DNA of 64,000 nt, taken from positions 207,902 to 271,901 of the forward strand of contig JAPLDJ010000016.1 in NCBI GenBank assembly GCA_026391805.1, given 5' to 3'. A program made the translations under genes and the position numbers. The stretch comes from Bacteroidota bacterium. GTDB taxonomy: Bacteria; Bacteroidota; Bacteroidia; Bacteroidales; FEN-979. A model generated the notes under the pieces. The model was not told the origin of the DNA. It worked only from the letters and a program-made list of their open reading frames with translations, and did no database searches. The stretch's first letter is position 1. Every line of letters begins with the position of its first letter. Of the stretch, positions 25,806 to 35,139 are shown in pieces.

Positions 25806-27770
25806 ATGGCATTCAGCAAGACTGAGAAATACCTTGTTCCGATTCTTCTGCTTTCCCTTCTGATCGTTTTCCTTACGATTGCATTTGTATCGGAAGGCTA
25901 TTACGGCGGGGCCGACAACATCAATCATTACCTGATTGCCCGCTATTCATTTCAGTATCCCGTACTTTTCTTCCACGGCTGGGGACGTCCTCTTTATACC
26001 ATCCTCAGTTCTCCCTTTGCGCAGTTCGGGTTCATGGGCATCAAGGTTTTCAATTCGCTCCTTGCTGTTCTGACGTTATGGATAGGTTACCTGACGGCTA
26101 AAAAACTGGGCTATTCTCCTCCCATCCTGATCCTGGTCATGATCGCTTTCATGCCGGTTTATTTCATCATGATCTTTACCGCACTGACGGAGATTTTAGC
26201 CGGTTTTGTTCTCATCCTTTCAGTCTATCTTTTCTTTCGCGGAAAATACATTGCTTCGGCGGTGGTGATCTCCTTCATCTATTTTGCACGTAGCGAAGCC
26301 ATGATCTTTTACCCGATCTTCCTGGCTGCTTATCTTTTCAAAAAACAGTTTAAGGCGATTCCTTTCCTTTTCCTCGGAATCCTGCTTTTTACCGTCGTTG
26401 GCGGTATCTATTTCAGGGATTTCCTCTGGCTGATACACAAGTTCCCTTACCCGATCCACAGCGAAATCTATAAGGAACACGGTCCGTTGCTTCATTTCTT
26501 CACCAAGCGGGATGAACTCTTCGGCCTTCCGCTGGAGATCCTGCTCGTATTGGGGATCATCCTTATTTTCGTTCAACTGTTTTCGAAGAAGAAAGATGTC
26601 AGGAATCAACCTTTCTTCGAGCTGGTGTTGCTGCTGGCACCGTTTGCCGGTTTTTTTGCCATGCATTCGGTGCTCTACTGGAAAGCCCTCGGCGGATCGA
26701 TCGGGTACATCCGTGTGATCACGACCGTAATCCCGCTTGCATCCCTGATCTGCCTTAAAGGCTATGACCTGATCGACCAGCAGCTAAAAAAGATACCTTT
26801 TATCCGGTATATTTTTATGGCGCTGATCAGTTGCTGGATCATTTCCGTTGCCCTGAAAACTTACGTCGTCCCGGTACAGTTGAGCGAGGACGAAAAGATC
26901 ATTAAAAATGTTGCAGGATGGTTTAAAAATTCGGAATATGCCAACCACCTGGTTTATTATACTGATCCGAATTTTGCCTTCTATGCGGACCTGGATCCAT
27001 ACGACGAATCACGCGATGTACCGATCTTCCACGCTGCGAACCTTCATAATGTACCCGACAGTGCAATCCTGGTGTGGGATTCCCATTTCGGACCGAATGA
27101 AAATGCGATCCCGCGGGATTCCGTTATTCACAATCCGCGCTACAGGATACTGAAAGTCCTCACGCCCTTCAAGGAAAAGATTACCCTGGGCGGATATCCC
27201 TACGAGGTGCTTGTCCTGTTACGACTGCCGGCCGGGCAATTGTTCGATAACCAGGAATTCCTCAAGAATCTGAAAGAAAGGGATGATCTGTCCTGGAAAG
27301 AAATCAAATCGTTCAGCAACGATTTTGAAACTCCGCTCCAGGGTATGAATTCTTCGAAGCTCACGACAGAGACCGCGCATTCCGGGAAGAGTTCGTACCG
27401 GATGGACGAAGCAACAGAATTCAGTCCCGGTTTTCTCATTCAATGCAGCGAACTGAAGAAAAATCAAGGGGCATTAAAGGTCAGGGTGTCCTTATTTATT
27501 CTTACCCCTACCTTAATAGATACCGACCAGCCTTCCCTGATTGTTTCACTGGACGATAAAAAAACATCCTACGATTATAACTTTAAAAGTCTTCGCCTGA
27601 TGAATCTTTCAGTAAACCAGTGGACACAGGTTGAATATGAAGTGAACCTTGTGCCGGTCCATGCAGGAACCGACATGCTCAAGGTTTATATTTACAACCC
27701 CGGGAAGAATCTCTTTTTTATTGATGACCTGAAGGTTGATGTACTTGGAAATATTGTTAATCTGAAATAA
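25806..27770 (+). CDS. GT-C-like membrane protein with C-terminal jelly-roll (tandem copy 2)
   Basis: 654 residues from the ATG at 25806. It is collinear with the preceding gene: SEGYYGGADNINHYLIARYS, WGRPLYTILSSPFAQFGF, FIYFARSEAMIFYPIFLAAY. The domain plan is the same: about ten membrane segments, then a jelly-roll (FSNDFETPLQGMNSSK, HSGKSSYRMDEATEFSPGF, MLKVYIYNPGKNLFFIDDL). The two copies arose by tandem duplication and have diverged moderately. It has its own -7 box and sits 6 bp before the next gene. Confidence 0.6.
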   Translation: MAFSKTEKYLVPILLLSLLIVFLTIAFVSEGYYGGADNINHYLIARYSFQYPVLFFHGWGRPLYTILSSPFAQFGFMGIKVFNSLLAVLTLWIGYLTAKKLGYSPPILILVMIAFMPVYFIMIFTALTEILAGFVLILSVYLFFRGKYIASAVVISFIYFARSEAMIFYPIFLAAYLFKKQFKAIPFLFLGILLFTVVGGIYFRDFLWLIHKFPYPIHSEIYKEHGPLLHFFTKRDELFGLPLEILLVLGIILIFVQLFSKKKDVRNQPFFELVLLLAPFAGFFAMHSVLYWKALGGSIGYIRVITTVIPLASLICLKGYDLIDQQLKKIPFIRYIFMALISCWIISVALKTYVVPVQLSEDEKIIKNVAGWFKNSEYANHLVYYTDPNFAFYADLDPYDESRDVPIFHAANLHNVPDSAILVWDSHFGPNENAIPRDSVIHNPRYRILKVLTPFKEKITLGGYPYEVLVLLRLPAGQLFDNQEFLKNLKERDDLSWKEIKSFSNDFETPLQGMNSSKLTTETAHSGKSSYRMDEATEFSPGFLIQCSELKKNQGALKVRVSLFILTPTLIDTDQPSLIVSLDDKKTSYDYNFKSLRLMNLSVNQWTQVEYEVNLVPVHAGTDMLKVYIYNPGKNLFFIDDLKVDVLGNIVNLK

Positions 27771-27776
27771 CGCCCA

Positions 27777-29534
27777 ATGCTTATTCTGAAAAACATCCTT
27801 TTATTTCTGAAATCGATCATTCCCGAGGTTCTTATTATTGGTATTTTTATCTTCTTAATCAATAATTACATTGGAAATGAAAAGGCTACGATTAAATCGG
27901 ATTCCATAGGTTATTATGATTATTTGCCTTCGATCTTCATCCATCACGATTTCGTCAGAAAAGATGTTCCCGTCAAGAATGACCATGGCATTTACAAACG
28001 TATAAATAACATCGACTTTTATATTGATTACGATGGTTACAAGGTCAACAGATGTCCATGCGGTACGGCGGTTTTAGAGATGCCATTTTTTATCAGGGCG
28101 CTTCTGAAAACAGACCTTGAAAGAAATTTTGCGGATGGTTATCAAACTCCCTTTCATATAGCGGTATTTCACGCAGCGGTTTTTTATTTATTTCTGAGCA
28201 TCTTTTTCCTGAAAAAAATACTTAAGCTGTACGATATCAAAAAGCACATTATCATCTTATGTCAATTACTTTTAGTTCTTGCTACTTCCGTTACAAATTA
28301 TGCAAATTTTGATGCAGGATTCAGCCATGTTTACTCCTTATTTGCAATTACTGCATTCCTTTACTTTATTGCGTCATACTTTAAAAAGAGAGATTTTAAT
28401 CATTTCATTTTAGCTTGTCTTCTTTTTGGATTGATCCTCCTTCTTCGCCAGGTAAATGTTCTGATCATTTTCTTTGTTCCCTTTCTGGCCGGCTCAATAA
28501 AAAATTTCAAAGATGGAGTGATCCATCTTTTCAGGCATCCTTTCATATTCCTGTCCGGGATATTTCTGACCTCAGCAGTATTTCTCATTCAGTCTTTATG
28601 CTATTATTTGCAGGCAGGACATTTCTACATCTACACATACCAGGGATATGGATTTAATTTTCTGGATCCCCAAATCATTAATATTCTGTTCAGTTACAGG
28701 AAAGGGCTGTTTGTATATTCTCCTGTTTTATTTCTGACCTTATCCGGCCTGGTTTATTTAGTATACCGGCGAAAGTATTATCTGGTGCTGACATGGTCTG
28801 CTTTTTTTATCTTCCTTACCTATGTTCTTTCATCCTGGTGGGTATGGTATTATGGTGCCAGCTACGGATTGAGAGCATACATTGATTACTATGCAGTTTT
28901 TTTTATCCCGTTCGCCATCATGTTGAACGAGATCCCAAGGGTACTGAAATTCATCTTCATCGGGCTTTCACTGCTAACCATCCCGCTGAACATCATCCAG
29001 ACCTATCAGTATAAAAACTACATCCTTGAATGGGGCGTGATGGACAGGGTAAAGTACTGGAAAGTGTTCCTGAAGACAGACAAGAGGTATGAAGGAATAT
29101 TATGGAAGAAGCATTTTGATGACTCGCAATACCGGACCTTAAAGGAGGTTAATATTGGGAATATCAGGATTCCATCCAACAGTGAAAAAGTTTATTGTAT
29201 GCTGAGCAGTAAGGATATCCCCGGTTTCCAGGAAATCAATATGATCCAGATTCTGATCGATAATGATTTCCGGGAATCGAATGATGCGGAATTGTTTATG
29301 ACGGTCAACGAAACGGATCGTAGTCATTTTTCTTTATGGAGCAAGCGGTTTCTGATTCATTTTGCTGACGACAGTTTTAATAAATGGCAAACGGGGGTGT
29401 TCTATTTTGAATTGGATCCCATCACTGACCCGAAGGAAAAGATCTTCGAACTTGCCGTGATCAGCGGAAAGTATGCGGGTACATTAAAAAACGTGAGATT
29501 GAGATTCATGAGTTCTGTTAAAACAAATAAATAA
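27777..29534 (+). CDS. GT-C-like polytopic membrane protein
   Basis: 585 residues with about ten membrane segments. IKSDSIGYYDYLPSIFIHHDF is the early acidic loop. LLRQVNVLIIFFVPF, SYRKGLFVYSPVLFL and SSWWVWYYGASYGLRAYIDYY are shared in pattern with the genes at 21621 and 35140. The C-terminal ~140 residues are a soluble beta-rich region, weaker in the jelly-roll motif than its neighbours. The gene is more AT-rich than the two before it, like the next two genes. It starts 6 bp after the preceding stop. Confidence 0.6.
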   Translation: MLILKNILLFLKSIIPEVLIIGIFIFLINNYIGNEKATIKSDSIGYYDYLPSIFIHHDFVRKDVPVKNDHGIYKRINNIDFYIDYDGYKVNRCPCGTAVLEMPFFIRALLKTDLERNFADGYQTPFHIAVFHAAVFYLFLSIFFLKKILKLYDIKKHIIILCQLLLVLATSVTNYANFDAGFSHVYSLFAITAFLYFIASYFKKRDFNHFILACLLFGLILLLRQVNVLIIFFVPFLAGSIKNFKDGVIHLFRHPFIFLSGIFLTSAVFLIQSLCYYLQAGHFYIYTYQGYGFNFLDPQIINILFSYRKGLFVYSPVLFLTLSGLVYLVYRRKYYLVLTWSAFFIFLTYVLSSWWVWYYGASYGLRAYIDYYAVFFIPFAIMLNEIPRVLKFIFIGLSLLTIPLNIIQTYQYKNYILEWGVMDRVKYWKVFLKTDKRYEGILWKKHFDDSQYRTLKEVNIGNIRIPSNSEKVYCMLSSKDIPGFQEINMIQILIDNDFRESNDAELFMTVNETDRSHFSLWSKRFLIHFADDSFNKWQTGVFYFELDPITDPKEKIFELAVISGKYAGTLKNVRLRFMSSVKTNK

Positions 29535-29613
29535 AACCAACCCTGATCAATACATATTTGAAGGAATGTTGCACTGATCTCTTCATTCAGATCAATGAAA
29601 AAAACGAAAAAAA

Positions 29614-30339
29614 ATGGATAAAACAATCATTATCATTCCGGCATATAATGAAAGCACCAAAATCGGAAATGTTGTAAATAAGGTGAATTTGTATTGCAAA
29701 ACAATGATTGACAGGATATGTGTTGTGGATGATTGTTCCACGGATAATACTTCCGAAATTGCCTCTAACGCCGGCGCTCATGTTCTCAGGCATGAAAAAA
29801 ATCTCGGCGTCGGTGCTGCTATCCGGACAGGTTTAGATTATGGATACCGTGAAAATTTTGATATCGCGGTTGTAATATCCGGAGATGATCAGCATAATCC
29901 TCAGGAGATGGATCGCGTTTTAGACCCTGTTAAACGCGATGGATTTGATTTTATCCAGGGATCAAGATTCCTTAAAGGTGGTACGACAATAAATCAGCCT
30001 TTATTCAGAAAAATACTTACAAAAGCATACCCCATTATTTTTTTTATCCTGACCGGAAAAAAATGTACAGATATAACAAATGGTTTCAGGGCTTTTAAAA
30101 TTAAAACTGTTTATGAGGATACTTCAATAAATCTTCATCAGGATTGGTTAAATTCGTATGAACTCGAGGTTTATTTACTGTACAAAGTTTATCATTCGAA
30201 TAAATATTTAGTAAAAGAAGTCCCTATCTCAATTTTATATCACAAGGAAATGAAAGAACGGACTAAAATGAAACCATTTATTGATTGGTGGCGAATTTTC
30301 AGACCAATGATTTTATTAAAATTAAAGATTAAAAAATGA
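29614..30339 (+). CDS. Family 2 glycosyltransferase, DPM1/undecaprenyl-phosphate type
   Basis: 241 residues with a GT-A fold. IIIIPAYNEST starts the nucleotide-binding strand. VVDDCSTDNTSE and ISGDDQHNPQEM give the acidic metal-binding positions, and GSRFLKGG follows. It lacks long C-terminal membrane helices. Such enzymes load a sugar from a nucleotide donor onto polyprenyl phosphate, the donor used by GT-C enzymes, which fits the neighbours. It is AT-rich, and its stop overlaps the start of the epimerase gene by 4 bp. Confidence 0.8.
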   Translation: MDKTIIIIPAYNESTKIGNVVNKVNLYCKTMIDRICVVDDCSTDNTSEIASNAGAHVLRHEKNLGVGAAIRTGLDYGYRENFDIAVVISGDDQHNPQEMDRVLDPVKRDGFDFIQGSRFLKGGTTINQPLFRKILTKAYPIIFFILTGKKCTDITNGFRAFKIKTVYEDTSINLHQDWLNSYELEVYLLYKVYHSNKYLVKEVPISILYHKEMKERTKMKPFIDWWRIFRPMILLKLKIKK

Positions 30340-31301
30340 ACAAACAACAATTATTAACTGATTATGCCGGTGCCGAGGTGCTGGTAACAGGTGGCGCAGG
30401 ATTCGTAGGTAGTAATCTTGTAAAAGAACTTGTAAAGCACAATGCTCATGTTACAGTTCTTGATGATCTATTTACCGGGGATCTCTCTAATCTGAAAAAT
30501 CTGAAAATTAAGAAGTTCATTAAAGGTGATGTTCGTGATGAAGCATTAATGAAAAAAATTGTCGTAAACTTCGACTATATTTTTCACCTTGCCGCAAGAA
30601 ATATCATTGTATCCACGAAGAATCCGCTCGAAGATTTTGCTGTCAATATCGGAGGGACCCTGAATATTCTTAATAACCTGAAACGGAGCAAAAGGTTGCA
30701 AAAATTTATTTATACCTCGTCCGTATCTATTTATGGAAATACCAGGTATCTCCCGATCAATGAGGATGACTCCTATAATCTGCTCTCCCCCTATGCAGTA
30801 AGCAAGCTTGGAGGAGAAAATTATGCCAGGGTTTTTTATGAAAATTTTGATCTGCCAACTGTAGTTGTGAGGTATTCAAATGTCTATGGAATTTTTCAAA
30901 GTACTGCCAATCCTTATTGCGGTGTTGTTGGTAAAATTATTGACCGGATTCATAATGACAAAAGGCCCGTTATTCATGGGGATGGAGAACAAACAAGAGA
31001 TTTTACCTATATCCAGGATGCTGTGGATGCAACTCTGCTTGCAGGAATATCAGATAAAAGTGTTGGAGAGGTATTTAATATTGGCACAGGTATAGAAATA
31101 AGCATTAATAATTTAGTAAAAAACATCAACGAAATAATGGGAAAAGATATTCTTCCGGAATATATCGACCGCAGAGACATTGATAACATCCGGCGACGGG
31201 TTCTGAACATTGAAAAAATCCGGAGAGTGTTGCGGTGGTCCCCTCAATTTACCCTGAGGAAGGGTCTTTCTGAAACCATCGAATGGTACAAAACAATTTA
31301 G
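30336..31301 (+). CDS. NAD-dependent epimerase/dehydratase (extended SDR)
   Basis: 321 residues. The NAD-binding motif VTGGAGFVGSNLVKEL is at residues about 17-32. The active-site pattern is YTSSVSIYG then SPYAVSKLGGE (YxxxK). GDGEQTRDFTYIQDAVDA and VFNIGTGIEISIN are typical of UDP-sugar 4-epimerases and related enzymes. It interconverts or dehydrates a nucleotide sugar for the locus; the exact substrate is undetermined. It is translationally coupled to the GT2 gene. Confidence 0.85.
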   Translation: MNKQQLLTDYAGAEVLVTGGAGFVGSNLVKELVKHNAHVTVLDDLFTGDLSNLKNLKIKKFIKGDVRDEALMKKIVVNFDYIFHLAARNIIVSTKNPLEDFAVNIGGTLNILNNLKRSKRLQKFIYTSSVSIYGNTRYLPINEDDSYNLLSPYAVSKLGGENYARVFYENFDLPTVVVRYSNVYGIFQSTANPYCGVVGKIIDRIHNDKRPVIHGDGEQTRDFTYIQDAVDATLLAGISDKSVGEVFNIGTGIEISINNLVKNINEIMGKDILPEYIDRRDIDNIRRRVLNIEKIRRVLRWSPQFTLRKGLSETIEWYKTI

Positions 31302-31341
31302 GAAGAATTGAATAATTTTTGTTCATCAATAAATAAAAATC

Positions 31342-32283
31342 ATGATAGCGGTAATCATTCCATCGTTCAGGGTCAGGGACCACATCCTTGGTGTACTTGC
31401 AGGCATCGGGCCGGAAGTCGGGAAGATTTATGTTGTCGATGATGCCTGTCCGCAGGGAACCGGAAACTTTGTAAAAGAGAATTGTTCCGACGATCGGGTT
31501 GAAGTGATTATAAATCCGAAGAACCTTGGTGTTGGCGGTGCTGTAATGGCCGGTTATAAGAAGGCGCTGGAAGATGGCTGCACGATCATGGTGAAGCTGG
31601 ATGGCGACGGCCAGATGGCACCTTCACTGATCCCGAAACTGGTCGAACCGATTGCAAAGCAGGAAGCGGATTATGTCAAGGGAAACCGGTTCTACGATCT
31701 GCGGTACCTTCGGAAAATGCCCGGTATCCGCCGTTTCGGCAACTCGATGGTGTCGTTCATCAGTAAAATGGCATGCGGCTACTGGAACATCATGGATCCT
31801 GCCAACGGCTTCACCGCCATCAGTGCCACGGCATTGAAATACCTTCCGCTCGACAGGATCGACAACAGGTTCTTTTTCGAAAACGACATGCTCTTCCGGC
31901 TTTACACCATCCGGGCTGTTGTAAGGGATATGCCGCTGCAGGCAGTTTATGGAAACGAAACCAGCAATATCAGCATCTCGAAAATTGCGTTCCAGTTTCC
32001 ATTCAAATATTTGAACCGGCTGTTCAAACGGATCTTTTATACCTATTTCCTCCGCGATTTCAACATCGGGTCACTGGAGCTGGTGATGGCCTTTATCTTC
32101 CTTCTCTTCGGATTCATCTTCGGAGGCATCCATTGGTTAAGAAGCGTCGAAACACACCAGCCGGCCACGGCAGGTACGGTTCTCCTCGCCGGTTTGCCGA
32201 TCATCCTCGGGTTCCAGTCATTGCTGGCTTTTCTGCATTATGATGTGGCAAACATTCCGCAGAAGGTGATCACGGAAGATTAA
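31342..32283 (+). CDS. Family 2 glycosyltransferase with C-terminal membrane segments
   Basis: 313 residues. IAVIIPSFRVRDHI is followed by VVDDACPQGTGN, LDGDGQMAP and KGNRFYD, the GT-A core. Two hydrophobic segments near residues 235-300 resemble polyprenyl-phosphate sugar transferases of the DPM1/GtrB type. It closes the plus-strand operon, 40 bp after the epimerase. Base composition returns to that of the rest of the locus. Confidence 0.82.
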   Translation: MIAVIIPSFRVRDHILGVLAGIGPEVGKIYVVDDACPQGTGNFVKENCSDDRVEVIINPKNLGVGGAVMAGYKKALEDGCTIMVKLDGDGQMAPSLIPKLVEPIAKQEADYVKGNRFYDLRYLRKMPGIRRFGNSMVSFISKMACGYWNIMDPANGFTAISATALKYLPLDRIDNRFFFENDMLFRLYTIRAVVRDMPLQAVYGNETSNISISKIAFQFPFKYLNRLFKRIFYTYFLRDFNIGSLELVMAFIFLLFGFIFGGIHWLRSVETHQPATAGTVLLAGLPIILGFQSLLAFLHYDVANIPQKVITED

Positions 32284-32306
32284 TGTGGTTATTTTTCTAT
32301 TTCTAT

Positions 32307-32354
32307 CACCGCTAAGGCGCGAAGGCGCAAAGTGATTTAGCGTCTTTGCGGTGA
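32307..32354. repeat. Intergenic hairpin repeat, CGCAAAG word type
   Basis: accgctaaggcgcgaaggcg, then caaag, pairs with ctttgcggt. It lies between two convergent operons, where it could help end transcription, but there is no T-tract. Confidence 0.65.
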
Positions 32355-32363
32355 AAAAAGATA

Positions 32364-33821
32364 TCAGAACCTGAAGTAGATAAACGGGCTGAATCCTGAG
32401 GCGATGATTGTCGCGGCATTCAGGATGAACAGGAGAATTGACAGGACGGAAAAGAGGATCAGGGATTTTTTTCCGGGGCTGAGATAGAGCCTGTTGATCC
32501 ATTCCTCCACGATTTTGAATCCACCCCAGAAGGAGAAGAGAACAGCAACGGCCAGCATGGTCAGGAATTTCTCGTTCAGCCAGATCATGTTATCGCCACC
32601 CCTGAACTGGAACATCCGACGGAGGAAGAATCCTGCATCGTCGAGGCTCTGTGAGCGGAAGATCACCATGCTGATGACGAGCAGTAAAAAAGTGATGAGG
32701 ATGGATGGAACCTTTCCGGCTTTTTTTAAATATTTCAGCAGGAACAGCCGGTCGACGATGAGGAAAAATCCCATGTAAGCGCCCCAGGCGATGAAGGTCC
32801 AGGCAGCGCCATGCCAGAATCCGCACAGCAGGAATGTAACGGAGGCCGCGATCAGGTAAAGTATCTTGTCGGTTCTTATTCCTGCATAATGTTCCTTCGG
32901 AAGCTTCCTGGAAGTGGAATAGGCCAGCGGCAGGAAGATATAATCGCGGAACCAGAAGGAGAGCGTGATGTGCCAGCGGCGCCAGAATTCGGTGATGCTT
33001 TGCGAGACATAGGGCGAGTTGAAATTTTCGGGAAGCCTGAACCCCACCATCCGTGCCAGCCCGATCGCCATATCGGAATAGCCGGAGAAGTCGAAATAGA
33101 TCTGGAAGGTATAGGCCACGGCACCGGTCCAGGCCATGCCGGTGGATAATCCGGCGGAGGAAAGTGCGAAGATGTCGTTCACCGATGCGCCCAGTGTGTC
33201 GGCAATGATCACTTTCTTCGCAAGCCCGATCATGAACCGATAAAAACCGATAAGGCGGTTGTCGATGGTCTCCTGGCCTGTACGGTCTTTTATCTGATCA
33301 GAGATCTGCCCGGGACGGACAATCGGCCCCGACAGCAATTGCGGGAACATGAAGATGTAAAGTGCATAATCCTGGATCTTTTCAAAGCCAGGATGCCTCT
33401 TTTTATATACCTCCAGCACATAGGCCAGCTTCTGGAATGTAATGAAGGAGATCCCGACCGGAAGCATGATCCTGGTCCAGCCGGTAGGTCTGCTTCCGAA
33501 TCCGCTGAGGATGACATTCACCTGGTCGGCAAAGAAATTCATGTACTTGAACCAGATCAGCAGTCCGAGGTTGAGAAAAACGGAAACCCAAAAGAGGATG
33601 CGTGCTGTTTTACCTTCAGCTGCTGACATTCTGCGGATCACGAAGAAGTCAACCAGCACCGAAGCCATCACCACAAAAACAAAAACCGGCGCTCCCCAGG
33701 CATAGAAACAGAGGCTCGCCAGCAGCAGGACCCAATTCCTGAGCTTCTTGCCGGCCAGGTAATAAACGATCAGCAGGACCGGCAGAAAATAAAAAAGAAA
33801 GAGGCTGCTGGTGAAAATCAT
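32364..33821 (-). CDS. MBOAT family O-acyltransferase (AlgI-like)
   Basis: 485 residues and very hydrophobic. PVGISFITFQKLAYVLEVY, PQLLSGPIVRP and FWRRWHITLSFWFRDYIFLPL lead to LLCGFWHGAAWTFIAWG, which carries the invariant MBOAT histidine. AlgI-type proteins move acetyl groups across the membrane for polysaccharide O-acetylation. The partner SGNH-like gene is immediately upstream with a 4-bp overlap. This implies that the locus product is O-acylated. Confidence 0.88.
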   Translation of the reverse strand: MIFTSSLFLFYFLPVLLIVYYLAGKKLRNWVLLLASLCFYAWGAPVFVFVVMASVLVDFFVIRRMSAAEGKTARILFWVSVFLNLGLLIWFKYMNFFADQVNVILSGFGSRPTGWTRIMLPVGISFITFQKLAYVLEVYKKRHPGFEKIQDYALYIFMFPQLLSGPIVRPGQISDQIKDRTGQETIDNRLIGFYRFMIGLAKKVIIADTLGASVNDIFALSSAGLSTGMAWTGAVAYTFQIYFDFSGYSDMAIGLARMVGFRLPENFNSPYVSQSITEFWRRWHITLSFWFRDYIFLPLAYSTSRKLPKEHYAGIRTDKILYLIAASVTFLLCGFWHGAAWTFIAWGAYMGFFLIVDRLFLLKYLKKAGKVPSILITFLLLVISMVIFRSQSLDDAGFFLRRMFQFRGGDNMIWLNEKFLTMLAVAVLFSFWGGFKIVEEWINRLYLSPGKKSLILFSVLSILLFILNAATIIASGFSPFIYFRF

Positions 33822-35128
33822 TTTGGTTGTTTGTTTTTTTTCTGTTTTTCCAGCTTCTGCAGGTCAAGCATGTAGAGGGCATCCATTCTCAGCTGCTCCT
33901 CCACGGTTATGTGGGCCTGTGCTGCTTTATCCACGATCTTTTTCATCCATTCCGGGGTGTTCCGGATATCATCCTCAACCTTCTTAAGCTCATCTCCTTT
34001 TGATTTATCGAGTACGCTAAGGGCAAGATCGACAAAACCATAACCCGGGTTTCCCTTGGCCCCGTTGACCTGCATGAGAACGATCACATTCTGCCTGTCG
34101 ATCGCTTCTGCGACATCGATCTCCGAAACCGATTTTGGCTTTGTCCTGGCTTCAGGGTAAACATCCATGTTATAGTACCAGAACTCTTCGTTGCTGAACA
34201 GCCCGCGGATCACCGCCGGGTACCAGTTCCAGTAAAAGCTGTCGCCGATGAAGAGTGCAGAAGGTTTTTTCCGGTTCGTGTCGCTGACAAAATGATAGTT
34301 GAAGTACCCGAACGCCGGTTGTGATAATCCCCAGATGAGGTTGAGCGTGTTTTCAATGTCATAATCCGTGTTCCGGGCTGTGGAACTTTGTTCGAGACCA
34401 TCCAGGACGAGCTTCGGAACCGGCCTGTCAAGCCGGGCGCGGAGGTACTTGGCCAGCGAATCAGCAGCCAGCACGGCGCAGTAATCGCTCCAGTGAATCC
34501 CTGTTTTCGGATAGAGCGGAAAACGGCTGGTATCTTTGGCCAGAAGGGCCCATCGGTTGAAATCGATCAGGTTGATGCCGGCCTCTTTGCATTTTCCCGC
34601 GTAATAGCCGTAGTTGGTGAACTCCCTCTTTTTCTTCAGGTACCTGCCGGGAATGTATTCCGGGTAGTATGTTCCCTTGTCGGGGGTAAGGATCACCACG
34701 AGGAGGATCTTCTTTTCATTCCAGAGCAGATCCTGAATCTGTTTCAGCATCTTTACCTTTTCATCGCAAAAGGATTTTCCCGGAAAATTATCCCCCAGCC
34801 AGGCATGAATGTATTCATCGCTGAACAGGTATCCTTTCTTCCCCACCACGATCTTCCCGGCATGGGGAAGGGAGAAGAGAGAAAAATCAGCCTGGTTGTA
34901 CAGCCTGACGAAATCGCTCCGGAACCCGGCGTTTTCCTTCATGTAAAGATCGGTACTGTCCTGGTAAGCACCGGAAAACCATGAAGAAACTGTTAATGCA
35001 GGCTCACTGCGGGGCACAAAATAACCATTGAGGGGTTTGGGTTTAAAGACAGAAAGGTACCGCTGAACTGCCGGAAAGATGAGCAGCAGTAAGATCAGGA
35101 TGAATATACCTCTTTTGATAAGATTCAT
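33818..35128 (-). CDS. AlgX/AlgJ-like SGNH-hydrolase-related acetyltransferase partner
   Basis: 436 residues. One N-terminal membrane anchor (residues about 7-25) and a periplasmic domain. KTGIHWSDYCAVLAADSLA supplies the HWxxxG-like catalytic block and ALFIGDSFYWNWYP the GDS serine. The early NAGFRSDFVRLYN and GKKGYLFSDEYI match the AlgX/AlgJ family. It would transfer acetyl from the MBOAT partner to the glycan. The C-terminal tail is lysine-rich. Confidence 0.8.
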   Translation of the reverse strand: MNLIKRGIFILILLLLIFPAVQRYLSVFKPKPLNGYFVPRSEPALTVSSWFSGAYQDSTDLYMKENAGFRSDFVRLYNQADFSLFSLPHAGKIVVGKKGYLFSDEYIHAWLGDNFPGKSFCDEKVKMLKQIQDLLWNEKKILLVVILTPDKGTYYPEYIPGRYLKKKREFTNYGYYAGKCKEAGINLIDFNRWALLAKDTSRFPLYPKTGIHWSDYCAVLAADSLAKYLRARLDRPVPKLVLDGLEQSSTARNTDYDIENTLNLIWGLSQPAFGYFNYHFVSDTNRKKPSALFIGDSFYWNWYPAVIRGLFSNEEFWYYNMDVYPEARTKPKSVSEIDVAEAIDRQNVIVLMQVNGAKGNPGYGFVDLALSVLDKSKGDELKKVEDDIRNTPEWMKKIVDKAAQAHITVEEQLRMDALYMLDLQKLEKQKKNKQPK

Positions 35129-35139
35129 CGTTTCTTCAG

